DNA of 64,000 bases from Sabellastarte sp. h YS-2021 (taxonomy: Eukaryota; Annelida; Polychaeta; Sabellida; Sabellidae): assembly GCA_964017235.1 (NCBI GenBank), contig OZ024927.1, forward strand, positions 22,091,160 to 22,155,159, given 5' to 3'. Under the pieces are notes generated by a model, which did not search any database, was not told the origin of the DNA, and was given only the letters and a program-made list of their open reading frames with translations. A program made the translations under genes and the position numbers. Of the stretch, positions 1 to 12,800 are shown in pieces (position 1 is the first letter of the stretch; the number at the start of each line of letters is the position of its first letter).

Positions 1-736
1 ATCCACCCAGTACCCTAACCCACTACTTCTACTGTTTCTATTCTATCTTAAAATCCCTCTATAATCCTTACATCCACTCAAGGTTGCATCACCACCTCCA
101 CTATGTCAAGGTTATAAAATCTTAGTTCACAAAGACACTAAGCAACCTAAACCCAAATCAAATTATCACTTGTTTTTTCATGACTGAAGCTTGTAAAGAA
201 TTTTCTGTAGTTATACTTTTATAATTGTGCAACATAAACTTAATCTCGAATTATTACTTGTTCTAAGAAAACTTAAATTTGTAAACAAATGATTGTTACT
301 ATGCTAAATGCTATACTTTCATTTAAGATCGACTCTTCTGTCAAATATGGTGGTTGTGATCACCTTTTGTATTAATGCAATCGGTTGGTGATGTAATTAA
401 GGTGGTCTTATCAATTTTTTTATTTGTGCTTTAAAAATTACATTAAATATAATTTAGAAGAAGTAGTGTTATGTTCTGAGTTTGCCAAATAAGTACTTTT
501 CTAAGTACTTTTCTCACAGACTCTATAAGACTAGAATCTTTGTGAAAGCTGAACTAGTAAACCCTTTTCGTTCTTGATTGACACAGAAACTGAACAAAAT
601 CAACTCTCAACACAGGTGTTAAATATTCAAGACCTTTTATTTCTCTAAAATATGGATTAAATTACAATCCTTCTACAGTGGTGATGTCTGTACCAAATGG
701 ATGCAATCTTTGTTAATTTGGCCATTGCCGTTTCAT
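1..736. other. 3' flank of lectin-like gene 1
   Basis: AT-rich sequence downstream of the stop codon of the minus-strand lectin-like gene. Apart from the candidate polyadenylation signal at 636-641 I see no coding, RNA or repeat structure in it. Confidence 0.6.
636..641 (-). terminator. Candidate poly(A) signal of lectin-like gene 1
   Basis: AATAAA on the minus strand about 95 nt past the TAG stop at 737-739. Position and motif suit the 3' end of the transcript. Such hexamers are common by chance in AT-rich DNA, so this is a candidate only. Confidence 0.5.
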
Positions 737-870
737 CTATCTGCAAGCCATCCACATCATCTCTGACCAGGCAATGATGGATCCTGACCAAGTAGTCATG
801 GAAACTGTCACTGATGATGCTGAGAGGTTTGACAGGTCAGTTTGAAACTTAAGTACTTTCTCTCCATCAT
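737..870 (-). CDS. Lectin-like gene 1, exon 5 (lectin domain, C half)
   Basis: 134 nt after an ATCTTTAG acceptor, ending in TAG. It encodes KVLKFQTDLSNL, SSVTVSMTTW and a final WSEMMWMACR. Exon length and phase match the terminal exon of the paralogue at 63361-63494. Confidence 0.75.
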
Positions 871-3800
871 CTAAAGATATAAAATCAGTTATTATCATTT
901 GCATAGACTTGCATCTAAACATTTACTGTTAGATGGTATCGACTGGCAGGATGATATTTTCAGAAGACAAGATCCATTTTTGACGTAAATTATCGAATCA
1001 GATTGAGATTGTCCATACATTTCATAATCTTAGTAAATAGTCAACACTGATTCTGCTAAAAGTTACATTTTTTATAATTTTTAACTCAGAGATTATCACT
1101 CAATAACTGTTGGTTCATTCGTAAGTCAAACTACAAAACACATATGAGAATGCCAAAAAAGGTTTTATTTAAGGTAATTGAAAAGGAAAAACAAAAATGG
1201 ATTTTATAGAAACAGGCGCTCTTTGGCTTTGTATTTTATTTTAAAAAATATTCTGAAATTTCTACGGTTCTTGTGTCTGCAGTGAGATTTAAACATACAC
1301 ACATGGCTTGGCCATGAACCATCAAATATATTTTAACCAAGGATTTTGATAGTATGTTTTTCTTGCTCCAAGGCCAAACAGCTGCTAATAAATAAGAAAA
1401 CAGTTGGGTCAAAGGGTAGAAAGAAAACCAGTTTGCTTATGCAATACAGTATGGCAAATATTTAACAGCTCTATTTTACAAAGAAGAAAAATGCTATGGA
1501 AATATACATATAGAGACAAATAAATAAAATATATCTCATTTACCATAGGTGATGGTCCCAAAAACAATTTCAGGAACATCAGAAAAGGCAGGACTAAAAT
1601 TGATTGTTACAGGACCGTCTGATGTTGTGACGGTACCACTTAAACCTATGAAAAAGATGTAACATTTTAAATAGTATAACAATTAGTTAAATATACTATA
1701 CATATTCTATTCATAAATCTGTCAAAGAGTTTAGTTATAGTTTTGCTTTTGATACCCCCACTGTTTGGAATGCTCTTCCCTGTGAGATTCATGTCTCCCT
1801 CCCTAGCCTCTTTCAAAAAGTAGCTTAACACCTACCTGTACACTAAGGCATACCCACCTTAGTCTTAATCATCCCCTGGCATTCTCTTTGGTGCTGACCT
1901 CATTTCTATCCCTGGATACTGAAATTGGTTGACTGTTTTGGTTCTGCTTGCACCTTAGAGTCCTTTGTGTAAACGGGATATTAACTGCTATAAAAGTCCA
2001 ATTAGAATTAGATTTACTATAATGCTTTATTTACACTTTTCTGATAAAGCAAAAGTTTCATCTTGCCCATATCCTTCCTACTCTACAATATTTATGTGGC
2101 CTGTAACGCTATTTGTTCTGAGATTCATAATTTGTTGACCTATGAAATGAATCTAACCTAAAATGTAAGATAAACTGAGAATCTCGTGTCTGGTTTGGTT
2201 AAACCATAATTCAAGTTGGTAGACATCTACCTTGTGATATATCGTCTGCGCCTTTTGACCAAGAATTTGTAAGTAATAAGACCTGGAGTGGTGGTTGCAA
2301 ATCTGGTGATGACCACTTTTACAGGAACAATGAAGTTTCGAGAGAATTTTATATTATGTGGGGGGGGGGTCCCACCTGATAGAAGCCCCATTTGAACGTC
2401 ACCCTCATAGACAGTGGAAATGCCACAGGCTCTGGATATTTCCTTGACTAGGACCAAACCACCCTTCTAAAAAAATTTACCCTCTGACCCACATTGATGC
2501 AGTGGAGGCAGGCCTAGATGGGGGATGGGGGAGGCTCTCATGACAAAATTTATATTATTTCAGTAATATTGATTTTAGGTGGTATTTCTAACTCCAGACA
2601 CACTAGATGCTCTTTCTTTCAGAGCCATTAGTTGACAAAACAACAGACCGCAGATCTAAAAGTGAGGCTATGATTGAGCTAGGTGCCTCAGACGGATGGA
2701 TCCCTTACATTATACACAAAGGGTTTTATCAACTTTAGGGTCTGAAATTTATTTTACAGAATAAAGAAACAACTCACATTGCTTTACGGTGTTTGTGTTG
2801 TAATTATCAGTCAAGGTTGTAACACTCGTTTGCAAAGCGGTAAAATCTGAAAGATAAACAATACATAATAACTTCAGTGTAAAATAGAAAAAAAATGGCC
2901 AGAGTGGAGGTTCACAATAGATTATCTATAAAGATAATCCAATAATAATCCCCTGGTTATGACCCTGCTATGGTTTACGACTCATGATTTATGCCTTATG
3001 ATTTGGATGGTGTGCCGCGTGCTTGGAGATTAAGCACAATGGAGACCTGATAATTCGAGTCTGGAAGACGAGGATGGTGTGTTGTGCCCTCACGAGTGAT
3101 AAAATTTTAAAAATGCACCAAAAATCTTGTTTTCTGTCATTATCCATCACTTTACTCTAAAATTAATTTGGGTAAATTAAATCTAAGTGATGCTGGCTTT
3201 ACCTTCCTTACTTTCCGGCATTCAGGTATTCTTTTGTATTGTTTTGTATTTTATACTCAGTGCAATACCTCCATGTACTACAGGACTCAAAGTGCTATAT
3301 GACCAACCAGACTGCACAAAGTACAGCCAAGCTCTCAAGTTACTGATATTCCCCTTACCACCTCTATATGTTTAATTACGATGTCACTCTGTAAAATATT
3401 CAAGTTGCCAGTGTATTTAAAGAAAAGCTCTCTGCTCACAACCCTACAAATACTGCTGGGGTTCGGATGAAAATGTACTCTTTCATGTTTTTAAAGTAGA
3501 TATGCCATCATTTTGTTCTCGAGTACACTTGAATTTATCATTATTTTAGGGTCACCTTTCCCCAAAGGCTCTCTCTTATTTTTTCTTCTGAATTAGTAAT
3601 GTTTATTGCTTTAACTTAACTTAAATTACCCCCCCTCCAATTGTGGTGTTTAAGTTAATCTGAATCTGTGCCTCAGGTAAGGTAACCCTATCTTATTTCT
3701 AACATGTTACTGGGGTTGTAAACACAATTAGTGTAGAAATTTAATAATATATTAATAAAATATATTAATCACAATGCTGTCTTGACCTTTCTCTTATCCT

Positions 3801-6800
3801 CTCAAGGTCATTTGAATTTGAACTAACTTGGACTCGAGGAACTGTGATTCCATGTATGTCAGAGTTGGTGGAATGAGAATGACAAATACTTGGAACAAGT
3901 CTAATATGGATACATTAGACTGAAACAGTCTAATAACAGAATATGTGTTTTCAACTAAAAATGTGTTTTGAATCAAATGAAAATAAATGTTGTTATTTCT
4001 GGAAATTGTAGGAATACAGGTTAAATGAAACACGAATACTTAAAATGATGCTGTGAACATATTTTTAGCACCAAAGACTTTGGAAGAAAAATCCACTTTG
4101 GAGAAATAAAGACGGATTCAATATCTAAAAATTCAGATAACGAATCCTGAGTGTATGACAAGAGTGTATTTAATTTTGTACAAGCTATTTGTTGATAACT
4201 GTAAAGGTTATTCCTTTTAATGGAGTTCTAATCACTCTTTAATTTTTAATCCACTTTCTAATGTGGGTGTTCCACCACACGACTAAGGCTCCCGATTAAG
4301 GGTTTTTGAGGGTCGGTTTCAAAAATATGCTTAGTCCCAGGCTTCCTGTAAGGGTCGGTTGTGGTCGGTTGAGGCCGTGTGAGAAATCAAACATGTTTGA
4401 TATTTCTCCCGACCCCAACCGATTATTTTTTCCCGCCATAAACAAAATGTCCAGTCCCAGGCGTCCTCAGGCCTCCTCAGACCAAATTTACACAGTCCTA
4501 TGTGGTCCCAGGCCGCCTGCGACCCTTAGTCGCCGACCCTTAGTCCCAGACCCTCTATTCTTAGTCCCAGGCTTCCTGCGACCCTTAGTCCCATTGCAAA
4601 ACAAAAATCGGCTATCTCGGTCTGGGGACGCCTCAGGACACCTTGTGGGGTCGGGACTTAATCCTGGGTTAGTCGGGGCTTAGTCCCAGGAGGCCTGAGG
4701 CGTCCTGGGACCCAGTCGGTTTGTCTACGACAGGATCGTGGTTCAAACCGACCAGAAAAATGGCTTAGTCTGTTCTTAGTCCCAGACCAGTTAGGGACTG
4801 TCTGGGGCCTCCTGGGGCGTCCTGAGGCCGATCTGTAGTTAATCCCAGACCTTTATACCGATTCTGTCTTCCACCCCATTGGTCAATTTTTTTTCCATTT
4901 TTTCCAAGACTACCCACGATTAAGGGTCGCCGACAGGATCGGGGCTTAATCCTTTGGTGGAACAAGGGCATAAGAAAGTGGAGGGCATATGCAGATGCCC
5001 ATGTCTTTAAAATATTTAAAAAGTGAATTTACCCAGCTTTGTAATATATGTATAATTCGAAAGATACTTGAACACTTCTTCTACTCATTTTCATTGCATT
5101 AAAATTCATTGGTATATACGGAAACATCTGATCTAACCTTTGATCTTGCTATAGTGACCTTGACCTTTAAAGTCTTATCTTCGCTATGTCCCAGCATCCG
5201 TAAGGTGTTAAAAGTTGATACTTTAGCTGGGGGTGTAGGTGTGCAACATCATGATGTGTCAATGATTTGACCTTTAACCTTGTCATAATAACAGTGACAT
5301 TTAAAATCTTGCCGGGCTGTTAGAAGCTGTAACATGCTAAATCATGGTGTGACTCACCTTTGCACTGACAAATTGAGTTCACCGGCCATGTTTGAGACAT
5401 GTTTCTCTTATCACATAGATATATGGAATGTTGTAACTGATTATTATATGTACTTTTATTTTATTGTGCTATTTCTATAGACAGCTATACTTCCATTAAT
5501 CTTATTTTATTACACATACTTTATCTTTACATACATTATCTCTCTCTTAAATGTTATTTTATCTACTTAAACATTATTTAACAGATATTGTTTTCTCTAA
5601 ATATCTCCTGACTTTTGTACTGTTTCACTATGTCACAGGGTTCACTATTATCCGGAGCTGCAGGGTACAGGCATCTCCGAGTTATTTTTTTATAAATTTA
5701 AGTTCTTTGTGTCCTATGCAACATAATTTTTTTTTTATTTTTGAACATGCAAAAATCAAATCCTGATTATCTTTCCAAAATATTGTTTGGATAATGTGAT
5801 TTATGATTTCCGATGCTCTACTCCAGAAACTTGTGGCCACTGTGGCCTAGCAGGTAACACACTTGCCTAGAAACTCAGAGGACGTGGATACATAGTGGCT
5901 CGGATGACCACTTAAAATGGTGGTCCTCTGTCATTGGGTCCTATCCCCAATGGCAGGCTAAAGAACCTCAAGGACGTTGATCCTTGAGCCTCTATCTTTC
6001 AGTTTGGGGAATGTGAGTTACTTGTGACTTGGGACTGTACCTGTGCAATGCAGGCAAAGCTAGAGGGGATGATGGAGGGAGCCAGAGAAGCATTTTGCAG
6101 TACATCCAAACAGCAGTGCTTCTCCAGAGGCCATTTGCCTGTATATTTTGCAGCAACACATTATTGTCGAAGGCCAGAGTTGCCCCAGACCTGCGAAAGG
6201 CGTGGATTCATGTCCTGAATGGGGGATGTTTCTGTGAGTAAAAACTCGTTTGAGGGCATCCCTGACATGGGTGTCAATGACCTGGGCAAATGGGGATAGT
6301 TGTTAGCAAACAATGGGGCAGATGGTGGAAGAAATCTGGACTTGAGAAGGGCTGATAAGGCTCGAACTGAGTAGAGGAAGTGATTAACAAGTAAGGGGAT
6401 CTGAACTATGTGGAATGCTTCGTGGTCCTGCAGCATTTTGGTCCATTTAATGACCAAATGGGCACCTGGGTGGGCAAAGATGAGGTCCTGCCTAAGAATG
6501 TGCTTGGTAGGACAAAAAGCTTGGCACTATATGGGGCGATATTTGACATTCTGAGGAATGCAAAGAATGAGGTCAGAAAAATAGCCCTGAATAATAGAGG
6601 GTCAGAGAGGATATCACAGGACATTGATATGTCATACAGAGTTCTCAAATGAAAAACCCCGCCAGGGTTGGGGGAAAAGTGGGTATTGATTGAAATGCTG
6701 CGTAAATATCTGTCCACAGCATGATGGTAAAGATAAGTGGAATCAAGTCTATATTCTGTAGCCATTGTTCTAATAGAGGACAAATAGTTTCGAATAACCT

Positions 6801-9800
6801 TGGGGGAGATATGGTTGCCATACAAATACTAAAAAAAAAGCCAAAATGTGTTATAAATTTAAAGTAATAGGAAGGTCCATGAATATTAAAAAGGTAATAA
6901 ATGTTCTGAAGTGTGTTGTGTGGGCTGCTGAAGTGGAGGGTCAGTAGGCCGATCCCAATATGCATACATCTTCTCTCACCAGAGGGGAAGATGCTGGGTT
7001 CAAACCTGTAATCATATAGCAAGGTCAAGGTTAAGGTATTGCACTGGAATATTATGCCAATGGTAGTTTATTTGCAATTCCCTTAGCAATTCCTGATTAA
7101 TGGGTTTGTCAGAATAGACCCTAGATAAAAGGTTAACAATTGAGTGGTATGTGTTTAACCACTAGCCTGATGTCATGAGAGGCTGTAAGAATCCAGATAT
7201 TTCTGGCACAGAAAGCCAGGAAGGAATCCCTGGTCGTAAGCATGTCAACCCCTTGGACCACTGATAAATTGTCACAAAACAGGGTAACCACTAAATGGGC
7301 TCACCTAGCACCCCACAGACACAGGGCTACAACTATATTTAACATCTCTAGGTGAACAATCTTGAATGAAAGACCAATTGTGGGGAACACAGGGGTACGA
7401 TAAACGTCCATGTTCCACACTCCGCCAAGACCGGTGAGGGAGGCATTAATGTGCAGAGTGTGGTCAGCTGGGATGGAATTTTTGTCAATAATGGTGATTC
7501 CATTAAATACAGGCAAACATTCTGGCATCAGATTAAACTTCTTGCTATTATTTTTTTTTTTTTTTTTTTTTTTATTTGGGGTTTTACGTCGCTTTCAACA
7601 CTGTACAGGTCATATCACGACGGGTAGTTGGAAGGGCAGAGGAAACCAGTACATATAGTTCGCTAGGGTTCTATACTGTAAACTGCCGACCAACGGCAAG
7701 CAACTACCACCTTTCCCACTTACGGCCAGGACGGGGATCGAACCCCGGCCGCAGAGGTGGGAGGCGAGTGTTACCACTCTGCCACCGTGGCCCCTCTTCT
7801 TCCTATTAGAATTTGCCCTAAAAAGTATCAACATTCTATTGATCAAAATGTGGGCAGGGTGAACGCACTTGTGGATATAAATGAGTTTGCCAGCAAGGAT
7901 TAAAACTGGGTCCTGGTGATGCAAGGTTTGGCATGAATATGACAACATTCAGCATGAATTTCATTGAGCTTTTCCAAATCAATCTGCAAGCTGTTATGAT
8001 CCAGGTCAAAATGAATGCCTAGACAGGTAAGAGCCCTAAATGGGGAGCAACACTTGTCCATATTCATGGATAGGCCCAATTGGGTGAAAAGATCACAAAG
8101 CCATTGAAAAATTCCTTTAGCTAGGGCCTCAGGGGCCACAATGATGTAATCATCAATGTAGGCAAAAATGTTTGCTCCAAGTTGTCTGATTGTAAAGACG
8201 ACGGCGTCGGAAATACACTGAAATGCCGTGCGTCCAGTCAAACACTACCGAAGCATCAACATACATACTGTCCCTCCAGTTAATATCAATCTTCAAGGCA
8301 TCAGCTGGGTCTGTGGGCAAATTGCAGAATGCACGCGATTTTAACCAAGGTAACCCTGCCATCCATAGTCAGTATGGTGTCAACTATAACGTCAATAGTG
8401 GGGAATCTGAGGCCAAAGTGATCCCCATCAAATTTGTTACTGTCCACCTGGCAGTTAACAGAATTGCCAGAAGGGAAGGAAAGATCCAGTATATCTCAAC
8501 GATTGTCGACACCCTTAGGCCTGGTCAACATGGGGGAGCAATGGATAGCCTTGTGTGATATTTCTTTCTGAATATATCAGTTTACTGATATAGGATAGGC
8601 CATAACCGAGTAGTGGTTTTTGACATTAACAATATTTAACACATCTGGATCAGAGGTACCTAGGGGGAAACCAATTTCAGATATTGAATAATTTTCTTAT
8701 CACGATATTCCCTCAAGTGGTACTCCCAAGCAAGTACGTTCAGATCAGAGCTGATAAGGATACCAGCACTGCGATAGTTGGGCACTCCTGTACTTCTAAT
8801 GACCTTAGCTGCTGCCATGTACTGATCCAGTTCATGTAACTGGACTACTTCACGATCCGGACCAATAAATTTGAAGTCTGTACTATCAAGTGCACTGATA
8901 GCCCACTGATTTGTATGGAAAGTTGATGTCAACCATATGATTACTTTTCCTATCAGCAGAAGTACTTCTGCTGTTTACTTTGCAAATATGAGCAGCCATA
9001 GTGTCTTCACAATCTATGTGTCCAGCACTGGTTGGTATGTTGTTATGAATAACATTAATATTGGAAAGATCAGCGTTATGTGAAAGCAGTAAATCCTGAT
9101 GGTAAATCAATCTGTCTATCATACTTGTAATTCTATCCTCACAAGACATATGTTCATTGTTCCACAAATAATTGTAATTGTCAAAAGCCAACTGTGGTTT
9201 TCAAGTACTTTGACAACCCACCAATCATAAAAGTTGAAGTGCACATGTTATACAAAAACAAATTGGTGGAATACAAAACCTGCAAATAACCCGCAGGAAT
9301 AACTAAACATTGATAAAATACAACACCTTGGTCGGGTTGAAAAGAATAATATGCAAACCTCCCCCCTCCCCATGGGCTTTTTGGTGCATGTAAACCAATT
9401 GTATTGTGAGACCTTGAATAGAACAATAAACATACCAATCAAAGTGACCAATACGGCTAATTACCACCATAACCTTACGGCCCTCAGTAATCAAAGTGCG
9501 AAGTATGTTTTGAAAACTAGACTTAGGTTAAGGTCCCCGTCTCCCGACCACTGTGCTGTATTTAGTATCACAAGAAAAACATTAGCCCCAGCGGTTTCAT
9601 TCACTGCAACAATGCTATGAAATGTGTTACAGAGTCAACACTTGAAAGTCAGTATAATCATTATCAAGTTGATGTTCCCCCTCCCCCCCTGCTTGTGACC
9701 ATCTGTTGATCCCGTTGCCCAAGTGGTTGTCCTAATTCCTAGCTGCTGTTGACTGTTTGTTTGAGGTGCTTGGATTTAAAGTTACATTTAAGCTCTGGGT

Positions 9801-12800
9801 GGGGCAGTGATCTGCTCTGTCGACTGCAAAAGCCACAATTGTGCAAAAAATGACTATGATGGGTGTCATGGGAACAGGTACCGTCATTATAGCATTTACA
9901 TATTTTCCTTGGTTGTGGTTGCTGGGTCACTGCCTGGGCACTGGATAAAGCAATTTGAGAGGCACTGGGCCTGTTAATAGCCCACTGTGCAGAATCCCCC
10001 AAGACAATGTGTTCTCCTCGACACAGTGCATAGATGATGCCCAGGCATTTATGACTGCCACCCATGGGAGTGACGTGGTGTCCTTCATGGCGTAGATTAC
10101 CTGTAACAGTGCTTGCTTGGACAATGTAGGATCTGCTATATGGTATACGTTGGCGAGCTGGCCGACTATCCACTCCAACATGGACAACTCATCATAAAAT
10201 TGACGCTTCTTACCTCCTGTGCCCTGGTACCCTTCATTCGGCCAATGCTTGTGTGGAGGTGCAGTTATAGTGTCAACCGATTTTTTCATGCCAGAATGTT
10301 TAGTCGCACTAAGCTTACCTTGGAAAAGTTCATTGTGAGAGTGAGCGTCATAAGTAGCTAACACGTCGTTTATTGCCAGTGTGATGCTGAGGAGATATCT
10401 GCCGTGGCTGTGAGGTCTCCATGTGGTCTTGGAACTTTAGCTGTTGTGTAGGTACCGTCAGAGAGCGAGGCTGAACTGCTGAGGGTAGAACATGGTGTTG
10501 AGTGTATGTAGCATGGAACCGGTGTTTAGAGATGTTGAAGCAAAAGATCAGTTGTGCTCTACTTTATCTAATACGTCAGATAAGAGTTTGTTCAATGCCT
10601 CTAGGTTCTAAAGCATGGATAAAAAGGCTTGATTTGTCGGATCCTGTTAAGATGACTGAGGTAGTTGTGTGTTATTTACAGATTTAGTGGTCCCTGGCTG
10701 AATGTATGAGCCGTTGGTGTCGGATCCAGAATTTTTAGTCCATGCAACTGATATTCTGGCACGAGCAGAAGCAGTAACCTTCTTCCTGGTATTGGTAACA
10801 GGCGTCTTCTTCTTGGTACTAGGCATTGTGATTGTGAAGTAAAACAATAAACCCTAAAATCCAATAAAACACTAATAGTCCACTTTGTAATGTAATATGA
10901 AACTTAAATTCTTGGTGCTCTATCAATGGCCGCCAAGAACAATATGAACCCAAGTTCCAAAGCCCGCCAAACCCAAAGGAAGAATCAATCTCATTGGTTG
11001 GTCAAAGGTGAAAGGTCACTGGGGTGATGACCACAAGACACAGAATACCTAAAGTTGTGATAAAACTGCTAGAGCAGGCACCTCGCTGTGCTCTGCTGCC
11101 AAAACCTCTCCATTATTCATTTTACTATGATTTACCTGATTCTGTAGCTGTGACAAAGGCATTGAAGTCGGTAGTCAAGGTGAGTACATCCATGTTTACT
11201 TTGTCAACCGCACTTGTCAAGGTGGCAATAGCTGCATCAAAATCATCTTGTGTTACATAATCCTCTGAAGAAGATATAATGGAATAATGACATATGTGTT
11301 CATATAAACCTGTTTATTGCACTTTTATTGATCTTGAGAACGCCTTTGATTTGGTGGATAGAGATCTTTTACTTTATGCACTGTTGAACTTTAAGATTGA
11401 TGGCAAAGTTTATTTTGCGATTAAACAATGTACATAGATACATTTTCTTGTTTAAAAATTAAGAACTTCCTCACAGAATGGTTTGGAGTAAATTCTGGAG
11501 TAAGGCAAGGAGACACACTCTCGTCTACATTATTTGCTATTTATATTAATTCCCTAGCTAAAGAAATAAAAGAATTAGGCCTTGGCATTGATATAAATGG
11601 AAATAAGGTTTTGATTCTACTATACGCAGATGATATGTTACTAAAAAAGCAGAAGGAGATGTGCAAAATATGCTTAAGAGATCTTTGGATTCAAAACATT
11701 CTCCAAGCTATTTGAATCAGGGGTAAAATCAATTCTTGATTATGGCTCAGTTATATGGGGCTCATTTAGCCTAAAACACCTGATACTGTTCTAAATAAAG
11801 CAGCACGGTTTATATTACGTGTTCATCGGTACTATCCAAATGTAATGTTACTTGGGGATACAGGTTGGCTAAAAATAAATACAGGAGGCAATTATCCCTC
11901 ATAAAATTTTGGACCGTTTGCTTAAAATGCCAAGTGAAAGACTAACAAAGCAGGTATTTTTATGGGATTATGAAAAATCTTATAACAAGGGTGACGTGGT
12001 TGGCCTTCACCCAACCACAGAGTCGAATCTTAGGACAGCACTGGGTGTCGAAAGCTATAAACTCTGTATTATCGCCCGCATTTGGAAACCGCTTTCAGGT
12101 AGTTTTCAGATTTGTGTCGCGAGATGGGTATTTGTAGCATATTTCCTGTCCACGGACTTGCCTCATTAATATTAATGAGCAAATATGCGCAGTCACGGCA
12201 GTTCTTTGTGGGGATTTCGTGACAATATTTTACAAGGCTGGTTTAAGATGAAAATATATAGTACTGTATATGGATATTTTACAGAAGCAAATTGTAAGTA
12301 TTTAAATAAAATATTCGTGTGTTGTTTCTACAATATTATCCTTCGACACAATGAGCGAAAATAGGGAAACATAGATTATGCTGCATAAGCGAGTTCACAG
12401 TTTCAGACGTCTCATTCTCGTTGTAGATCTCGGGCGATAGGTCAAAGGTCAAGAGGTGTAGGAAGTAAATCTACGGATAAGAAGCTGGCGAAATTAATTG
12501 ATGTAAATACCTGCATTAAGGGACATATTTCATTAGAATTGTAAGTGGACATAAAAATATACATATAGATTTAAAAAATAGGCGTTTTATGTTTGGAAAA
12601 AATATTTTAAACTATGTTTTCCAGCTTTCTTAGATGGGCGAAAATAGGAGAAATGTGAGTCTTAACAGTCTTTAAAATGCATATATTTTACAAGCCAATT
12701 GCTCCCTTGTTAATGGACGGATTTAGATGAAATAAAATGTAAAATGCTGCCATCATTGCGGTTGGTGGAACTGCTCAATAGTTTGTTGAAAATATTTTCA

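Larger units (their letters stand above)
6045..10830 (-). mobile_element. Degenerate YR (Ngaro/DIRS-type) retrotransposon
   Basis: About 4.8 kb on the minus strand, with gag at 10.83-9.79 kb, RT-RNase H at 8.93-7.15 kb and tyrosine recombinase at 6.83-6.06 kb. The order is the same as in the intact element at 38.3-45.3 kb, but protein identity looks low, so it is a different and older family. Many frameshifts and stops are present, and a SINE has inserted into the RNase H/RT junction. Terminal split repeats are not recognisable. It lies in intron 2 of lectin-like gene 1, in the same orientation as the gene. Confidence 0.85.

Noticed and set aside
4306..4683. 125-codon open frame on the plus strand
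   Set aside because: Lies wholly inside the GGTCGG-rich TIR element, with low-complexity Pro/Arg/Leu content arising from the repeated words. No domain.
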